A stretch of 20,172 bases of DNA from a virus: IMG/VR virus record IMGVR_UViG_3300031620_000003, positions 1-20,172 of that record. One strand, given 5' to 3'. Below are positions 13,355 to 19,998 of the stretch, one piece after another; the first letter of the stretch is position 1, and every line of letters begins with the position of its first letter. The position numbers and the translations under genes are program-made. The notes under the pieces were generated by a model. It searched no databases and was not told where the DNA came from. It was given only the letters and a program-made list of their open reading frames with translations.

Positions 13355-15085
13355 TTAATCATCTGCCAGGCCGATGCCAAAAAATTTATCTTGTGTCCCA
13401 TCCCTTTTTTTGACCACCTCCGGATAATTTAAAAAGATCTGTTCATAAAAATTATTCTTTCCCAAAGGCGTCATCTTTCCATCCTCACACCACTTTTGAT
13501 ATGTCCTATACAATTCATTCGGTAATACCCTGGATCCAGGAAACATGACACACATCTCATCAACAAACATCAACACAGGGTTTACCCTGGCCCTGAACCG
13601 TTTTTTCGCCTGGACCACGGATTCCGGGACCAGGATCTCGTCATTTTTAAGCACTCTCTTTAAGCCCTCCAGGGACCAGGCGAATATCCCGTTTAACTCC
13701 TTTACAAGTTTATCCCCGCGGCGGACATCCCTGTTCTCTCCCTCAAATTTCTGTTTATATTCAAGTACAATGATCCGCCGGAAGAAGGCATCGGTCTTTT
13801 CTTTCACACCGGGAAAGGCATTCATTGATACCATGTGCTTGGCAATCGGGATAAATTTCACATCTCCTTTATACTTGACCTCTGCCTGGATCTCATCGCC
13901 GGTTGCGATTTTTTTGAAGTTTGTTACATCAAGTCTTCCGGTCTCTGTCTCTCCGCATGAATTCAGCAATTTGTCCTTAATCTCTACCGGTCCAAAATCC
14001 TTTTGCATTCGATTTAACGATATATGCGAAACATTTTTCCTGCCCAGCATTTCACACAAAACACGTTCCACCACGTATTTGCCATTACTCCCCTGGCCAA
14101 CCTGAAACAATGCTGCCGGAAAGATTATCTTTGGGTAGAGGCAATATCCAAAAAACTCCTGGACGACATCGGGTTTGAGCATATCATCCTCGAAAATCTC
14201 TGCCAAGGTCTCCATCCACAGGGTACACTTTGCTTTTTCATCATAGCGCACGGATAATTGAGCCCTGGAATTAAAAACGGGAGAATGAGGGACCAGCTCC
14301 ATTGTCTCAAGATTCAGCATCCCGTTCTGTAGATTCAGCCACATAGGATCATACTCGATCTGATCCTCCGGCCGGTAGGCCTGGCTTTTGAGTAGATCGA
14401 GCGCATCCTGAATCCACCGTGGTTTCGCATGAATACCCAATTCTTTCTGTGTTGTCTGTTTTATCCCCATCTCCGGCATCACCAGCCATACGCCGGCTTT
14501 ATCATATCGAAAAAAATCCTTCTCTTTCAAATCATACACAAGGGGAGCTAATTTCTTGTCAAGGAAATCGGCCATTAACTGTGGATTAAATCCGACTCGG
14601 CCTTTCTCGTTGACAGAAAGAAATGGTTTTTCAGGGTGGAGTAAGGATTTTTTTTTTGAGGGCTGCCAGGAAGGATCGTATCCCTCACAAAAGGGTGCAA
14701 GGGACTCCTCGCTGGAGATTATCTTCCGGGCATCCGCCCAGGTGTGGTTACAATGATTATGAAAACATTGGTAGGTAACAAGGCCGCTTTTATCTTGCAC
14801 AATCGAGGCCTCGTTCTTTTTATGCGACGGATCAAATAGACAGCTCTTGAGCCGGTAAATCGTCTTATCAGCTTGCTTTTTCGCGGTATATGTAATGGAA
14901 TAGTGGGAAAGATACTTTTCAAGGTCCAGAGGGCCTAAATCGGATTGCGAGGATCCTCGAGAATCCTTTTTCTTACCACGGGCCTTACCGGGAGTATCCT
15001 TGGTTTCATCTTCTTTCGGTGCTAATGCAGCGATTTTCTTGAGAGTTTCAAGATCATTGATTGGAATATCTGCAAGTTTTTTCAC
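13355..15085 (-). CDS. SF3 (D5-like) replicative helicase with zinc-binding N-terminus
   Basis: A 576-residue protein that unwinds the phage replication fork. Residues 82-112 show a CHC-type zinc pattern (C82, H88, C107, C112). Residues 235-290 match the D5_N region, and the SF3 ATPase follows: Walker A VGQGSNGKY (329-337), Walker B-like LLNSCGE (373-379), sensor MVSMNAFP (418-425) and Arg finger FFRR (434-437). Walker A has Tyr where the family has Ser/Thr; the codon read from the sequence is TAC. The C-terminus has a winged-helix look (YRTYQKWCEDGKMTPLGKNNFYE). It overlaps the primase gene by 4 nt. Confidence 0.9.
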   Translation of the reverse strand: MKKLADIPINDLETLKKIAALAPKEDETKDTPGKARGKKKDSRGSSQSDLGPLDLEKYLSHYSITYTAKKQADKTIYRLKSCLFDPSHKKNEASIVQDKSGLVTYQCFHNHCNHTWADARKIISSEESLAPFCEGYDPSWQPSKKKSLLHPEKPFLSVNEKGRVGFNPQLMADFLDKKLAPLVYDLKEKDFFRYDKAGVWLVMPEMGIKQTTQKELGIHAKPRWIQDALDLLKSQAYRPEDQIEYDPMWLNLQNGMLNLETMELVPHSPVFNSRAQLSVRYDEKAKCTLWMETLAEIFEDDMLKPDVVQEFFGYCLYPKIIFPAALFQVGQGSNGKYVVERVLCEMLGRKNVSHISLNRMQKDFGPVEIKDKLLNSCGETETGRLDVTNFKKIATGDEIQAEVKYKGDVKFIPIAKHMVSMNAFPGVKEKTDAFFRRIIVLEYKQKFEGENRDVRRGDKLVKELNGIFAWSLEGLKRVLKNDEILVPESVVQAKKRFRARVNPVLMFVDEMCVMFPGSRVLPNELYRTYQKWCEDGKMTPLGKNNFYEQIFLNYPEVVKKRDGTQDKFFGIGLADD

Positions 15086-15795
15086 TTTTTTGGATCCAGA
15101 AACTCTGAAGGTATATAACTTTTTCTATGCGGCCGTGCCTGAGTATGATCGCCTTTTCGGGGAGTGGTCCCGTAAAGCTTCCAGATCCTGGACGGATTAA
15201 ATACCTTCAGATCGATATCGACTTTTTTATTTCGAAATTTATACTCGATAGCTCTCAGGACATCTTTGAGATATGCTCCTGTTTCTTCTGTATTTGGCAG
15301 ATCATCGAGCCGATAGACAAGATGAATTCCATTCCCAGAATATGCAGGTATCCCGGGCGCAATAGTAAATTCCTTTTTGAGCCAGGCGGCGATTTTTTTG
15401 CCTACCTTCTTCGCGGCCTCCAGCTCTTCATTTGTTGATGAGATCCCGGTGGGACGGACCGGATCCAGATCGATCGGCAGCCATCGTATGCATAAAATAT
15501 CAGGGTCCGCGGTGCTCACAGATTTTACATCGGCGGCCTTGAGCCTGTTTGTAGCCCTGGCCAGCAGATCGGGGATCACGGGATTCAAGGTAAAATAAAT
15601 CCCCGGGGCTTTGAGGGCCTCCAGGGACTCCGCAGCCTGGCCAAATGCCGCGGCACTGTCAAAATAGCCATACACAATGCCGGCGCCGCCCGCCCAGCCC
15701 TGCCACGCCTTATTGCTCTTTGACAGGCCATAGGCCCGGATCTCGGTCACCTCACCGGGATTAAAAAAGAGATTATATACATCTGCGCATTTCAT
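15082..15795 (-). CDS. Archaeo-eukaryotic-type primase (Prim-Pol domain)
   Basis: A 237-residue primase that makes starting primers for DNA synthesis. Catalytic motifs are PIDLDP (D109, D111), SGNGIHLVYRLDD (153-165, with His158) and VDIDLKVFNPSRIWKLYGT (192-210), the three AEP active-site motifs. The N-terminus (EVTEIRAYG) is typical of phage Prim-Pol proteins. In many phages this domain is fused to the helicase; here the two are separate genes with a 4-nt overlap. The start ATG overlaps the stop of the ASCH frame in ATGA, so it is probably translated by coupling; an AGGAG lies about 16 nt upstream. Confidence 0.9.
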   Translation of the reverse strand: MKCADVYNLFFNPGEVTEIRAYGLSKSNKAWQGWAGGAGIVYGYFDSAAAFGQAAESLEALKAPGIYFTLNPVIPDLLARATNRLKAADVKSVSTADPDILCIRWLPIDLDPVRPTGISSTNEELEAAKKVGKKIAAWLKKEFTIAPGIPAYSGNGIHLVYRLDDLPNTEETGAYLKDVLRAIEYKFRNKKVDIDLKVFNPSRIWKLYGTTPRKGDHTQARPHRKSYIPSEFLDPKK

Positions 15796-16199
15796 TTCGG
15801 TTGAAATAGGCTCCTGGAATGAGCATTTAAAATGAGTACTTTAAAGTCAAAGATCCGGTGCTGTCCTTTATATGGAATTGGTTCACCTAATATAACAGGA
15901 TCTTCAAATACAAATGCATATGGACCAAAGAATCAAAGGCTATCATGCTTTTTTACGCATTCAATCATATTCACTCTGCCAACAATGGCTCCCAGAGGAA
16001 ATAAATCAGGACGATCGGGTATCCTTATTCCAAGTTTATCTTGATTGTCAAGAATCCATTGATAACCTTCATAATCAAAAATATAACCTGCATGTATCCA
16101 AAGAGGCCCCCGGTAATTAGAGTACCATGTTCGATTTTCAACAGGCTTTCCGTGAAAAATTGCCCATGCCCAGGGTTGTTTTACGCTAAGTGCTTTCAT
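15792..16199 (-). pseudogene. ASCH-domain gene interrupted by one in-frame TGA
   Basis: The 135-codon frame encodes a complete ASCH protein: MKALSVKQPWAWAIFHGKPVENR, then YRGPLWIHAG, LGAIVGRV, HDSL, a TGA at 15933-15935, and FFGPYAFVFEDP, ending 46 codons later. In relatives the motif reads S-x-W-F-F-G-P-Y, so the TGA replaces Trp (TGG) by one base. The real end at 15792 forms a 4-nt ATGA overlap with the primase start, showing the gene was recently intact. ASCH domains bind RNA or modified nucleosides; one member is an acetylcytidine amidohydrolase. As written, the product is an 88-residue fragment unless the TGA is read through or is a sequence error. Confidence 0.85.
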
Positions 16200-16282
16200 G
16201 TTTTCTTACCACTGTGCGCTCCACTTAATGTTCTTGTTAGCCATTTATTTTTCTCCAGTTGTCCACATTTATTTGCATGGCC

Positions 16283-16459
16283 TTACCAAGCATTGATTCT
16301 GCGAACATCCCTGTCAAGCGACGCATTTCGACGCCGTATGTCTTTTACTGCCTCCAGTTTTTTTTCTACGATCGCTTTTGCCTCCTGGAGCTCTCCTTCG
16401 CTCATTCTATCAATGAGCGCCTGGAGGCTTGTCTTTGTCACAACCGATAATCCTTTCAT
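16283..16459 (-). CDS. Small helical protein (58 residues)
   Basis: A 58-residue gene, MKGLSVVTKTSLQALIDRM followed by EGELQEAKAIVEKKLEAVKDIRRR. The GGAGG 5 nt before the ATG is strong. The predicted structure is helix-turn-helix hairpin or coiled coil, ending RRINAW. Its first 50 nt overlap the end of the gene at 16,410-16,634 in another frame. Function unknown; it is an early gene just upstream of the ASCH and replication genes. Confidence 0.65.
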   Translation of the reverse strand: MKGLSVVTKTSLQALIDRMSEGELQEAKAIVEKKLEAVKDIRRRNASLDRDVRRINAW

Positions 16460-16634
16460 TAGATCCTCCTCTCTTCACTTTCATGAATAGATCTATTCTA
16501 TCCGTTTCATTCCATGGATAATGCTCTCCCATAAGCCGGCTCAATGCCAGCCAGGCCCGGGTATTGAAATGGCCTATCTCATGTTGGGCGGCACGATAGA
16601 CTTTGTAATCTTCTTTTCCATTTGTTTCCGGCAT
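16410..16634 (-). CDS. Hypothetical small protein, overlapping both neighbours
   Basis: A 74-residue frame, MPETNGKEDYKVYRAAQHEIGHF ... ALSRLMGEHYPWNETDRIDLFMKVKRGG. GAGGA lies close (3-4 nt) to the ATG. It overlaps the upstream gene by 61 nt and the downstream gene by 50 nt, much more than usual, but 115 nt would otherwise be empty. A shorter start at 16532 lacks a Shine-Dalgarno sequence. No family recognised. Alternatively the start is later and the overlaps are partly spurious. Confidence 0.5.
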   Translation of the reverse strand: MPETNGKEDYKVYRAAQHEIGHFNTRAWLALSRLMGEHYPWNETDRIDLFMKVKRGGSNERIIGCDKDKPPGAH

Positions 16635-16771
16635 CGTTCCTCACACATTCTTTGAAGTGCCTCATAGCCTTCATCTGTCAACCATCGGCGAAGGGTCTGT
16701 TCCTGCTCTTTCTGATACAAATCAAACGAATCCTTGCGCCTGCCTGCATACGGGTGAAAACTGCTCATCAT
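16574..16771 (-). CDS. Hypothetical small protein (65 residues)
   Basis: A 65-residue protein beginning MMSSFHPYAGRRKDSFDLYQ and helical to its end (LRRWLTDEGYEALQRMCEERCRKQMEKK). Its start is taken at 16771, where the ATG overlaps the stop of the zinc-ribbon gene in ATGA. The same frame is open further upstream, but that part lies within the zinc-ribbon gene. CEERC could contribute a metal or disulfide site. No family recognised. Confidence 0.65.
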   Translation of the reverse strand: MMSSFHPYAGRRKDSFDLYQKEQEQTLRRWLTDEGYEALQRMCEERCRKQMEKKITKSIVPPNMR

Positions 16772-16935
16772 AAATACCTGTCGCCATCCATGAAATAACG
16801 GGCAGTGAAGTCCTTTTTGCATCTCACGCAATGCCACGTGGTGTATTCGTCATGGTGTGTCTGATCATTTTTCTTGCAGAAAGGGCACCAGGGCTGGACC
16901 TGTCTCTTTGGGTTTTTAGCTTTTTTCAGCTTCAT
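16768..16935 (-). CDS. Zinc-ribbon mini-protein (55 residues)
   Basis: A 55-residue protein with two knuckles: WCPFC (residues 16-20) and WHCVRC (34-39), a complete four-cysteine zinc ribbon, preceded by a basic tail (MKLKKAKNPKRQ). ATGA overlaps at both ends (with 16,932-17,141 and 16,574-16,771) make it a certain member of the operon. Such small ribbons usually bind nucleic acid or bridge proteins; the partner is unknown. Confidence 0.8.
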   Translation of the reverse strand: MKLKKAKNPKRQVQPWCPFCKKNDQTHHDEYTTWHCVRCKKDFTARYFMDGDRYL

Positions 16936-17141
16936 GGTCTTTGCAAATTTACCCGGTATTCCTTCATCACCATGCCGAGCGCCCGATCTTTACCGATGTG
17001 GAAATCCATGCCGACCTGATCGGCGATATTCCGAAACGTCTCGCCGCCTTCCAGGCCCGTGTGAATGACGCTGCTAATGGCAGCCTCCTTTTTAGCCTTC
17101 TTAACCAGCCTGGTGAATTTTCTCCCCGCTCTTTTGCCCAT
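16932..17141 (-). CDS. Small basic protein
   Basis: A 69-residue protein with a basic start (MGKRAGRKFTRLVKKAKKEA) and a possible helix-turn-helix (GGETFRNIADQVGMDFHIGKDRAL, about residues 32-55), suggesting DNA binding. The RBS AGGAGG is 6 nt from the ATG and lies inside the end of the 217-residue gene, which it overlaps by 41 nt. Its stop overlaps the zinc-ribbon start in ATGA. No family recognised. Confidence 0.7.
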   Translation of the reverse strand: MGKRAGRKFTRLVKKAKKEAAISSVIHTGLEGGETFRNIADQVGMDFHIGKDRALGMVMKEYRVNLQRP

Positions 17142-17754
17142 CGTTATCCTCCTCAGTTGAAGATTGAAACAGCTCTGGTTTTTCTTTGAGCGTCCTTTTT
17201 ATCTTTTCATAAAGTGCTTTCCACTTTTTAGCCTCTGTTTTCCAATAGCGGACCTCTTTTTCCAATCTCTCGGCTTTTTCTCTCCAATCCGGGAGGGGTA
17301 TTACGCTTGCTTTTTTTGGTTTTCGATATTTTGCAATCACATTTTCAATGTCGTCTCTTGTAAGAAGTCTTTTCCGTTTTTTTTCAAGGTTGTTTATTTC
17401 CCTGATAACATCAGGAGCTTTCAAAGGTGTGCATTGGCTTATAATTTTTTCGATGAGAATAGGGCTGTATTTCATAGAAAAATCAGGAAAGTTAAAATAG
17501 GCCTTGCATAAATAATCAAAGGTATTTGGCCTTATCCACCATCGCACATAGAGATATGTCTCGAATGGGCTTTTTTTGAAGAAAGGGTTTTCTTGATAGC
17601 GGCGTGTAGTCTGTAGGGCATAAAGCTTTTGAATCTTTTGTTTATTTTCTTCTTTCTCATTTTTGATATGGCCTTCAATCTCTGACTCAATTTGCTGGAT
17701 CGTCTTTCCTTCTATTAGTTTTTTTAATGATTCTTTTATCTCTTTTTTTTTCAT
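17101..17754 (-). CDS. Hypothetical coiled-coil protein (217 residues)
   Basis: A 217-residue lysine- and glutamate-rich protein. Residues 1-50 are helical (KKLIEGKTIQQIESEIEGHI). Residues about 60-115 are more globular and aromatic-rich (ETYLYVRWWIRPNTFDYLCKAYFNFPDF). Residues 155-195 form a coiled coil (REKAERLEKEVRYWKTEAKKWKALYEKI). AAGGAG precedes the ATG by 6 nt. It is the first gene after the left repeat array and probably shares its transcript, so it could be a partner of the Tas-like protein, but nothing in the sequence proves this. No family recognised. Confidence 0.75.
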   Translation of the reverse strand: MKKKEIKESLKKLIEGKTIQQIESEIEGHIKNEKEENKQKIQKLYALQTTRRYQENPFFKKSPFETYLYVRWWIRPNTFDYLCKAYFNFPDFSMKYSPILIEKIISQCTPLKAPDVIREINNLEKKRKRLLTRDDIENVIAKYRKPKKASVIPLPDWREKAERLEKEVRYWKTEAKKWKALYEKIKRTLKEKPELFQSSTEEDNDGQKSGEKIHQAG

Positions 17755-17796
17755 GATATCTCCTTATGGTTTAAAATTAATGACGCAAGAGGCTGA

Positions 17797-18012
17797 TAGG
17801 TTTCATGGCATTTTTGGCTCGCATCTCATCAATAGGTTTCAAAAATCCTTTGGCTCGCAAAGATATAGTAGGTTTCATGAGATCTGTAGCTCGCACGCCA
17901 CATGTAGATTTCATTATACTATTGACTCGCAATCAATGAATAGGTTTCATAGACACTCTGGCTCGCAAAAATTTTTTAGGGTTCATTATTCGGATGGCTC
18001 GCAATAAAACGG
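17797..18012 (-). repeat. TIGR-like guide array, downstream block (six units)
   Basis: Six units of exactly 36 nt. On the plus strand each is TAGGTTTCA, 9-nt spacer, TGGCTCGCA, 9-nt spacer. Starts are 17797, 17833, 17869, 17905, 17941 and 17977. The T before GGCTCGCA is constant in five of the six (A-T change only in flanking positions), and single-base repeat variants occur in units 3, 4 and 6. A decayed unit (CGCA at 17784) precedes it on the left. All spacers differ. Dual 9-nt spacers between two alternating repeats in a 36-nt period fit a TIGR array. On the coding strand the order is TGCGAGCCA-N9-TGAAACCTA-N9. Unit 6 runs into the 3' end of the Tas-like gene. Confidence 0.88.
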
Positions 18013-18801
18013 TTTCACATATCCGGTGTGGCCCATGATGGTATTTGCATACGGCTGAGAAAACGGTATACCCTCGATCTCGTATGCCACAGTGATATAA
18101 TGAGCAAGAAAAAGCTTTGTCGTTTCGTTGCCTGCCATATTGTGCCAATAGCCCTTCTTCTCGCCTGGGTGCGTCTCTTGTCTATATGCTTTTCGCTCAT
18201 CATAGATCTGCCGGTATTTATGTCCGCTATTCTGTTTGATAAATGATTCGTAAATATGGAATCCAAGGGTCCGGCGTTTTGTCGACCAATCCGATTGCAC
18301 CCCTTTTTGTCGTTTTGGCATTTTCCCATCTTCCACAGGACGGCCCATATATTTCCACCAGGAAGAGACATTTGGAAAATGTTTAAATTCAAGTTTGTAA
18401 TTGAGAATGCCATCACCTTTCACGCTTTTCTTGCAGTGTGAGCACCAAAAACTTTTATCTTTCTTTTCAAGGAGAGTGCCGCATTTTTTGCACACGGCCG
18501 GGAACCGATAAAATAATGCTAAAATGAGCTCCGCTCCTATCCAGGGGCCGATGCCTGGGACATTGACTAACCATTTCAACCATACGTCCCAATATTCGAG
18601 CTCCTTTTCGAGCATTCGAGTATGTTTATTTTTGATCCGGTCTAATTCCTGGCATGTATCATCAAAATCTGTCTTTGAATCTGGATTAATCGATTGCAGT
18701 CTATTCTTACTTGAAACTAGAAGATGAGTTATCCCATCATAATTTCTCGCAAGGTACTTTAGCCTGTTAATAACGATTTCCGGCACTTCAAATGCTTTCA
18801 T
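17986..18801 (-). CDS. tasA: Tas-like RNA-guided protein, nuclease-less (TasA type)
   Basis: A 271-residue protein. Residues 1-75 are helical, probably the coiled coil. VNVPGIGPWIGAELILALFYRF (80-101) is the helix-hairpin-helix of IS110 transposases (Transposase_20), a fold shared with the RNA-binding region of Tas proteins. C104/C107 and C120/C123 add a zinc ribbon. WKYMGRP and HIYESFIKQNSGHKYRQIYDERK complete the domain. There is no RuvC (DEDD) or HNH motif, so it would bind but not cut. Start 18801 follows GGGGGA by 8 nt; an upstream GTG lies in the array. The gene is flanked on both sides by 36-nt arrays, and its last ten codons are array sequence. An orphan IS110 fragment is the alternative. 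Confidence 0.8.
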   Translation of the reverse strand: MKAFEVPEIVINRLKYLARNYDGITHLLVSSKNRLQSINPDSKTDFDDTCQELDRIKNKHTRMLEKELEYWDVWLKWLVNVPGIGPWIGAELILALFYRFPAVCKKCGTLLEKKDKSFWCSHCKKSVKGDGILNYKLEFKHFPNVSSWWKYMGRPVEDGKMPKRQKGVQSDWSTKRRTLGFHIYESFIKQNSGHKYRQIYDERKAYRQETHPGEKKGYWHNMAGNETTKLFLAHYITVAYEIEGIPFSQPYANTIMGHTGYVKPFYCEPSE

Positions 18802-18821
18802 AAATTTTCCCCCTGTTTTTA

Positions 18822-18937
18822 GGTTCGCAATCTTCACCTAGGTTTCATTTCCAACCTGGCTCGCATTTCCCCTTTAGGTTTCAAACCTCCAATGGCTCGC
18901 ATGACAGGCATGGGTTTCAACCGGATCGTGGCTTTTA
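18822..18937 (-). repeat. TIGR-like guide array, upstream block (about three units)
   Basis: The same two repeats in the same orientation and phase as the downstream block: GGTTCGCA (18822, variant), then TAGGTTTCA at 18839 and 18875 and TGGGTTTCA at 18911, with TGGCTCGCA at 18857 and 18893 and a decayed GGCTTTTA at 18930. Spacing is exactly 36 and all spacers are 9 nt and unique. The block begins 20 nt before the Tas-like ATG, and the ribosome site lies in that gap. Repeat decay at the outer end (18930) matches the decay at the outer end of the other block. Confidence 0.88.
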
Positions 18938-18945
18938 TTTTTTTT

Positions 18946-19248
18946 CTATTTATTTTCTCTCTGATACTCCGCCCGTCTCATAGCTGTATGAAGAGCAGTC
19001 AGTTTGCGCCATCGAGAATCGATAATAGTTTTGATAAGCTCAAGATCATGTTCCGCCCTCTCTAATTCCGGGATTAGAAGACCTTTAAGAAATGCTGTCT
19101 CTCTGCTTCCGCATTTCCTACACCGTCGTGCTTTTTTGAATAATTCTTCGACGTCTTTTTTAAGCGTTTCCTTGATATCCAGATCATCGAAATCTGAATC
19201 AAACACCTCATCACATTCTAAACACACCATCGCTTTCATTAATTTCAT
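18946..19248 (-). CDS. Zinc-finger, helical protein next to the array
   Basis: A 100-residue protein with CLEC (residues 9-12) and CRKC (43-46), forming one zinc site split by an acidic insert (DEVFDSDFDDLDIKETLKKD), then a long charged helix (PELERAEHDLELIKTIIDSRWRKL). GAGGAG lies 7 nt before the ATG. It ends only 9 nt from the upstream array, so the array is transcribed as its 3' trailer. It may be an early regulator or a partner of the Tas module; no family is recognised. Confidence 0.75.
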   Translation of the reverse strand: MKLMKAMVCLECDEVFDSDFDDLDIKETLKKDVEELFKKARRCRKCGSRETAFLKGLLIPELERAEHDLELIKTIIDSRWRKLTALHTAMRRAEYQRENK

Positions 19249-19263
19249 GATTCTTCTCCTCTA

Positions 19264-19452
19264 TTAATTTTTTCGTGGTTTGTAATAAATCTTTTGCCCT
19301 GTTACAGGATCGGTAATGTAGCCTTTTGGCTTTGGGGATCTTTCCCGCGGTAAAAGGGCACGCAACTCTGTTATCGTGAGATCCAGATCTTTTCTAAACT
19401 CACTCAGTCGGTATATGGCATGTTCAGTTGGGGTTATCTTTTTGAGGACCAT
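19264..19452 (-). CDS. Small basic protein (62 residues)
   Basis: A 62-residue protein: MVLKKITPTEHAIYRLSEFRKD, LTITELRALLPRERSPKPKGYI, DPVTGQKIYYKPRKN. GAGGAG lies 7 nt before the ATG at 19452. The C-terminal DPVTGQKIYYKPRKN faintly recalls the DNA-binding tail of H-NS-like proteins, but this is too short to rely on. It overlaps the XRE-type regulator by 29 nt. Confidence 0.65.
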   Translation of the reverse strand: MVLKKITPTEHAIYRLSEFRKDLDLTITELRALLPRERSPKPKGYITDPVTGQKIYYKPRKN

Positions 19453-19690
19453 CGAAAAACTCCTCTGCAGGTACATGGTAGATTTCGGCAATCCCTTCCT
19501 GGACTACCGGATTGCTGCGTGCCCCGGAAATATGAAGCGTTATATTCTGCCGGGATTCTCCCAATAGTTTTGCCAGCTCGGGCTGCCCGATCCCGGTCAG
19601 CTTATGGAATGACCTGCGAATGTTCACCAGGGGATATCCCAGGGCCTTTAACTGGTGCAGTGCTAAAACATTTTGAAATTGACTTTTCAT
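19424..19690 (-). CDS. XRE-like helix-turn-helix regulator
   Basis: An 88-residue regulator: LVNIRRSFHKLTGIGQPELAKLLGESRQNITLHISGARSNPVVQEGIAEIYHVPAEEFF. The phrase GQPELAKLLGESRQNITLHISGAR is the XRE/Cro-type helix-turn-helix (Q at helix 2 start, SRQNIT recognition helix), followed by the closing helix and VPAEEFF. It is probably the Cro-like early regulator that acts on the divergent promoters at 19,999-20,053. The ATG at 19690 is preferred to an upstream TTG; the RBS is weak. Confidence 0.75.
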   Translation of the reverse strand: MKSQFQNVLALHQLKALGYPLVNIRRSFHKLTGIGQPELAKLLGESRQNITLHISGARSNPVVQEGIAEIYHVPAEEFFDGPQKDNPN

Positions 19691-19700
19691 TCCATGTATC

Positions 19701-19955
19701 TTATGATACAATCGTGTTTTTCTTATGCCTTCTATGGTTTTGCCACTTCCGGCGGATTGCAATGGGTATAAACGATTTTAAGATATAGGCCTTGCGGTCG
19801 TGGTTCTCTTTCACGGCCTCGACATACATTCGGATCATCTCGTGGTGGGGGATCTTAATGAGCCGCTGGACGCAGTTTGAGCAGATAAAATCAACACTGG
19901 GATCCGGCTTGGTCTTGCCGGATTCTTCGTGGCCACAAAGTAGACATGTTTTCAT
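19701..19955 (-). CDS. Zinc-finger protein, first gene of the leftward operon
   Basis: An 84-residue protein with MKTCLLCGHEES (C4, C7) and FICSNCVQRL (C25, C28), a four-cysteine zinc site, followed by a basic helical tail (RKAYILKSFIPIAIRRKWQNHRRHKKN). The short distance to the promoter makes it the first leftward early gene. AGGA lies about 15 nt before the ATG, too far for a strong site, so translation may be modest. No family recognised. Confidence 0.7.
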   Translation of the reverse strand: MKTCLLCGHEESGKTKPDPSVDFICSNCVQRLIKIPHHEMIRMYVEAVKENHDRKAYILKSFIPIAIRRKWQNHRRHKKNTIVS

Positions 19956-19998
19956 GGTTTTATTTTTGGTTTCCTATGTTCTCAAGCCCTTAAAACGT

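Noticed and set aside
15933-15935. Selenocysteine codon or genetic-code change
   Set aside because: The position corresponds to Trp in the family, no SECIS-like hairpin is evident directly after it, and TGA ends other genes here (for example the large terminase).
16206-16244. 12-codon leader frame with a GGAG site before the ASCH gene
   Set aside because: It could be a leader peptide (ends in WSAQW), but it is too short to support without expression or conservation data.
17986-18801. Complete IS110 insertion sequence
   Set aside because: The N-terminal DEDD (RuvC-like) catalytic domain is missing, no element ends are seen, and the gene is embedded in a regular array.
17797-18937. CRISPR array
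   Set aside because: Repeats are 9 nt and alternate between two different words, spacers are 9 nt, and there are no Cas genes. CRISPR repeats are much longer (over 20 nt) and identical.
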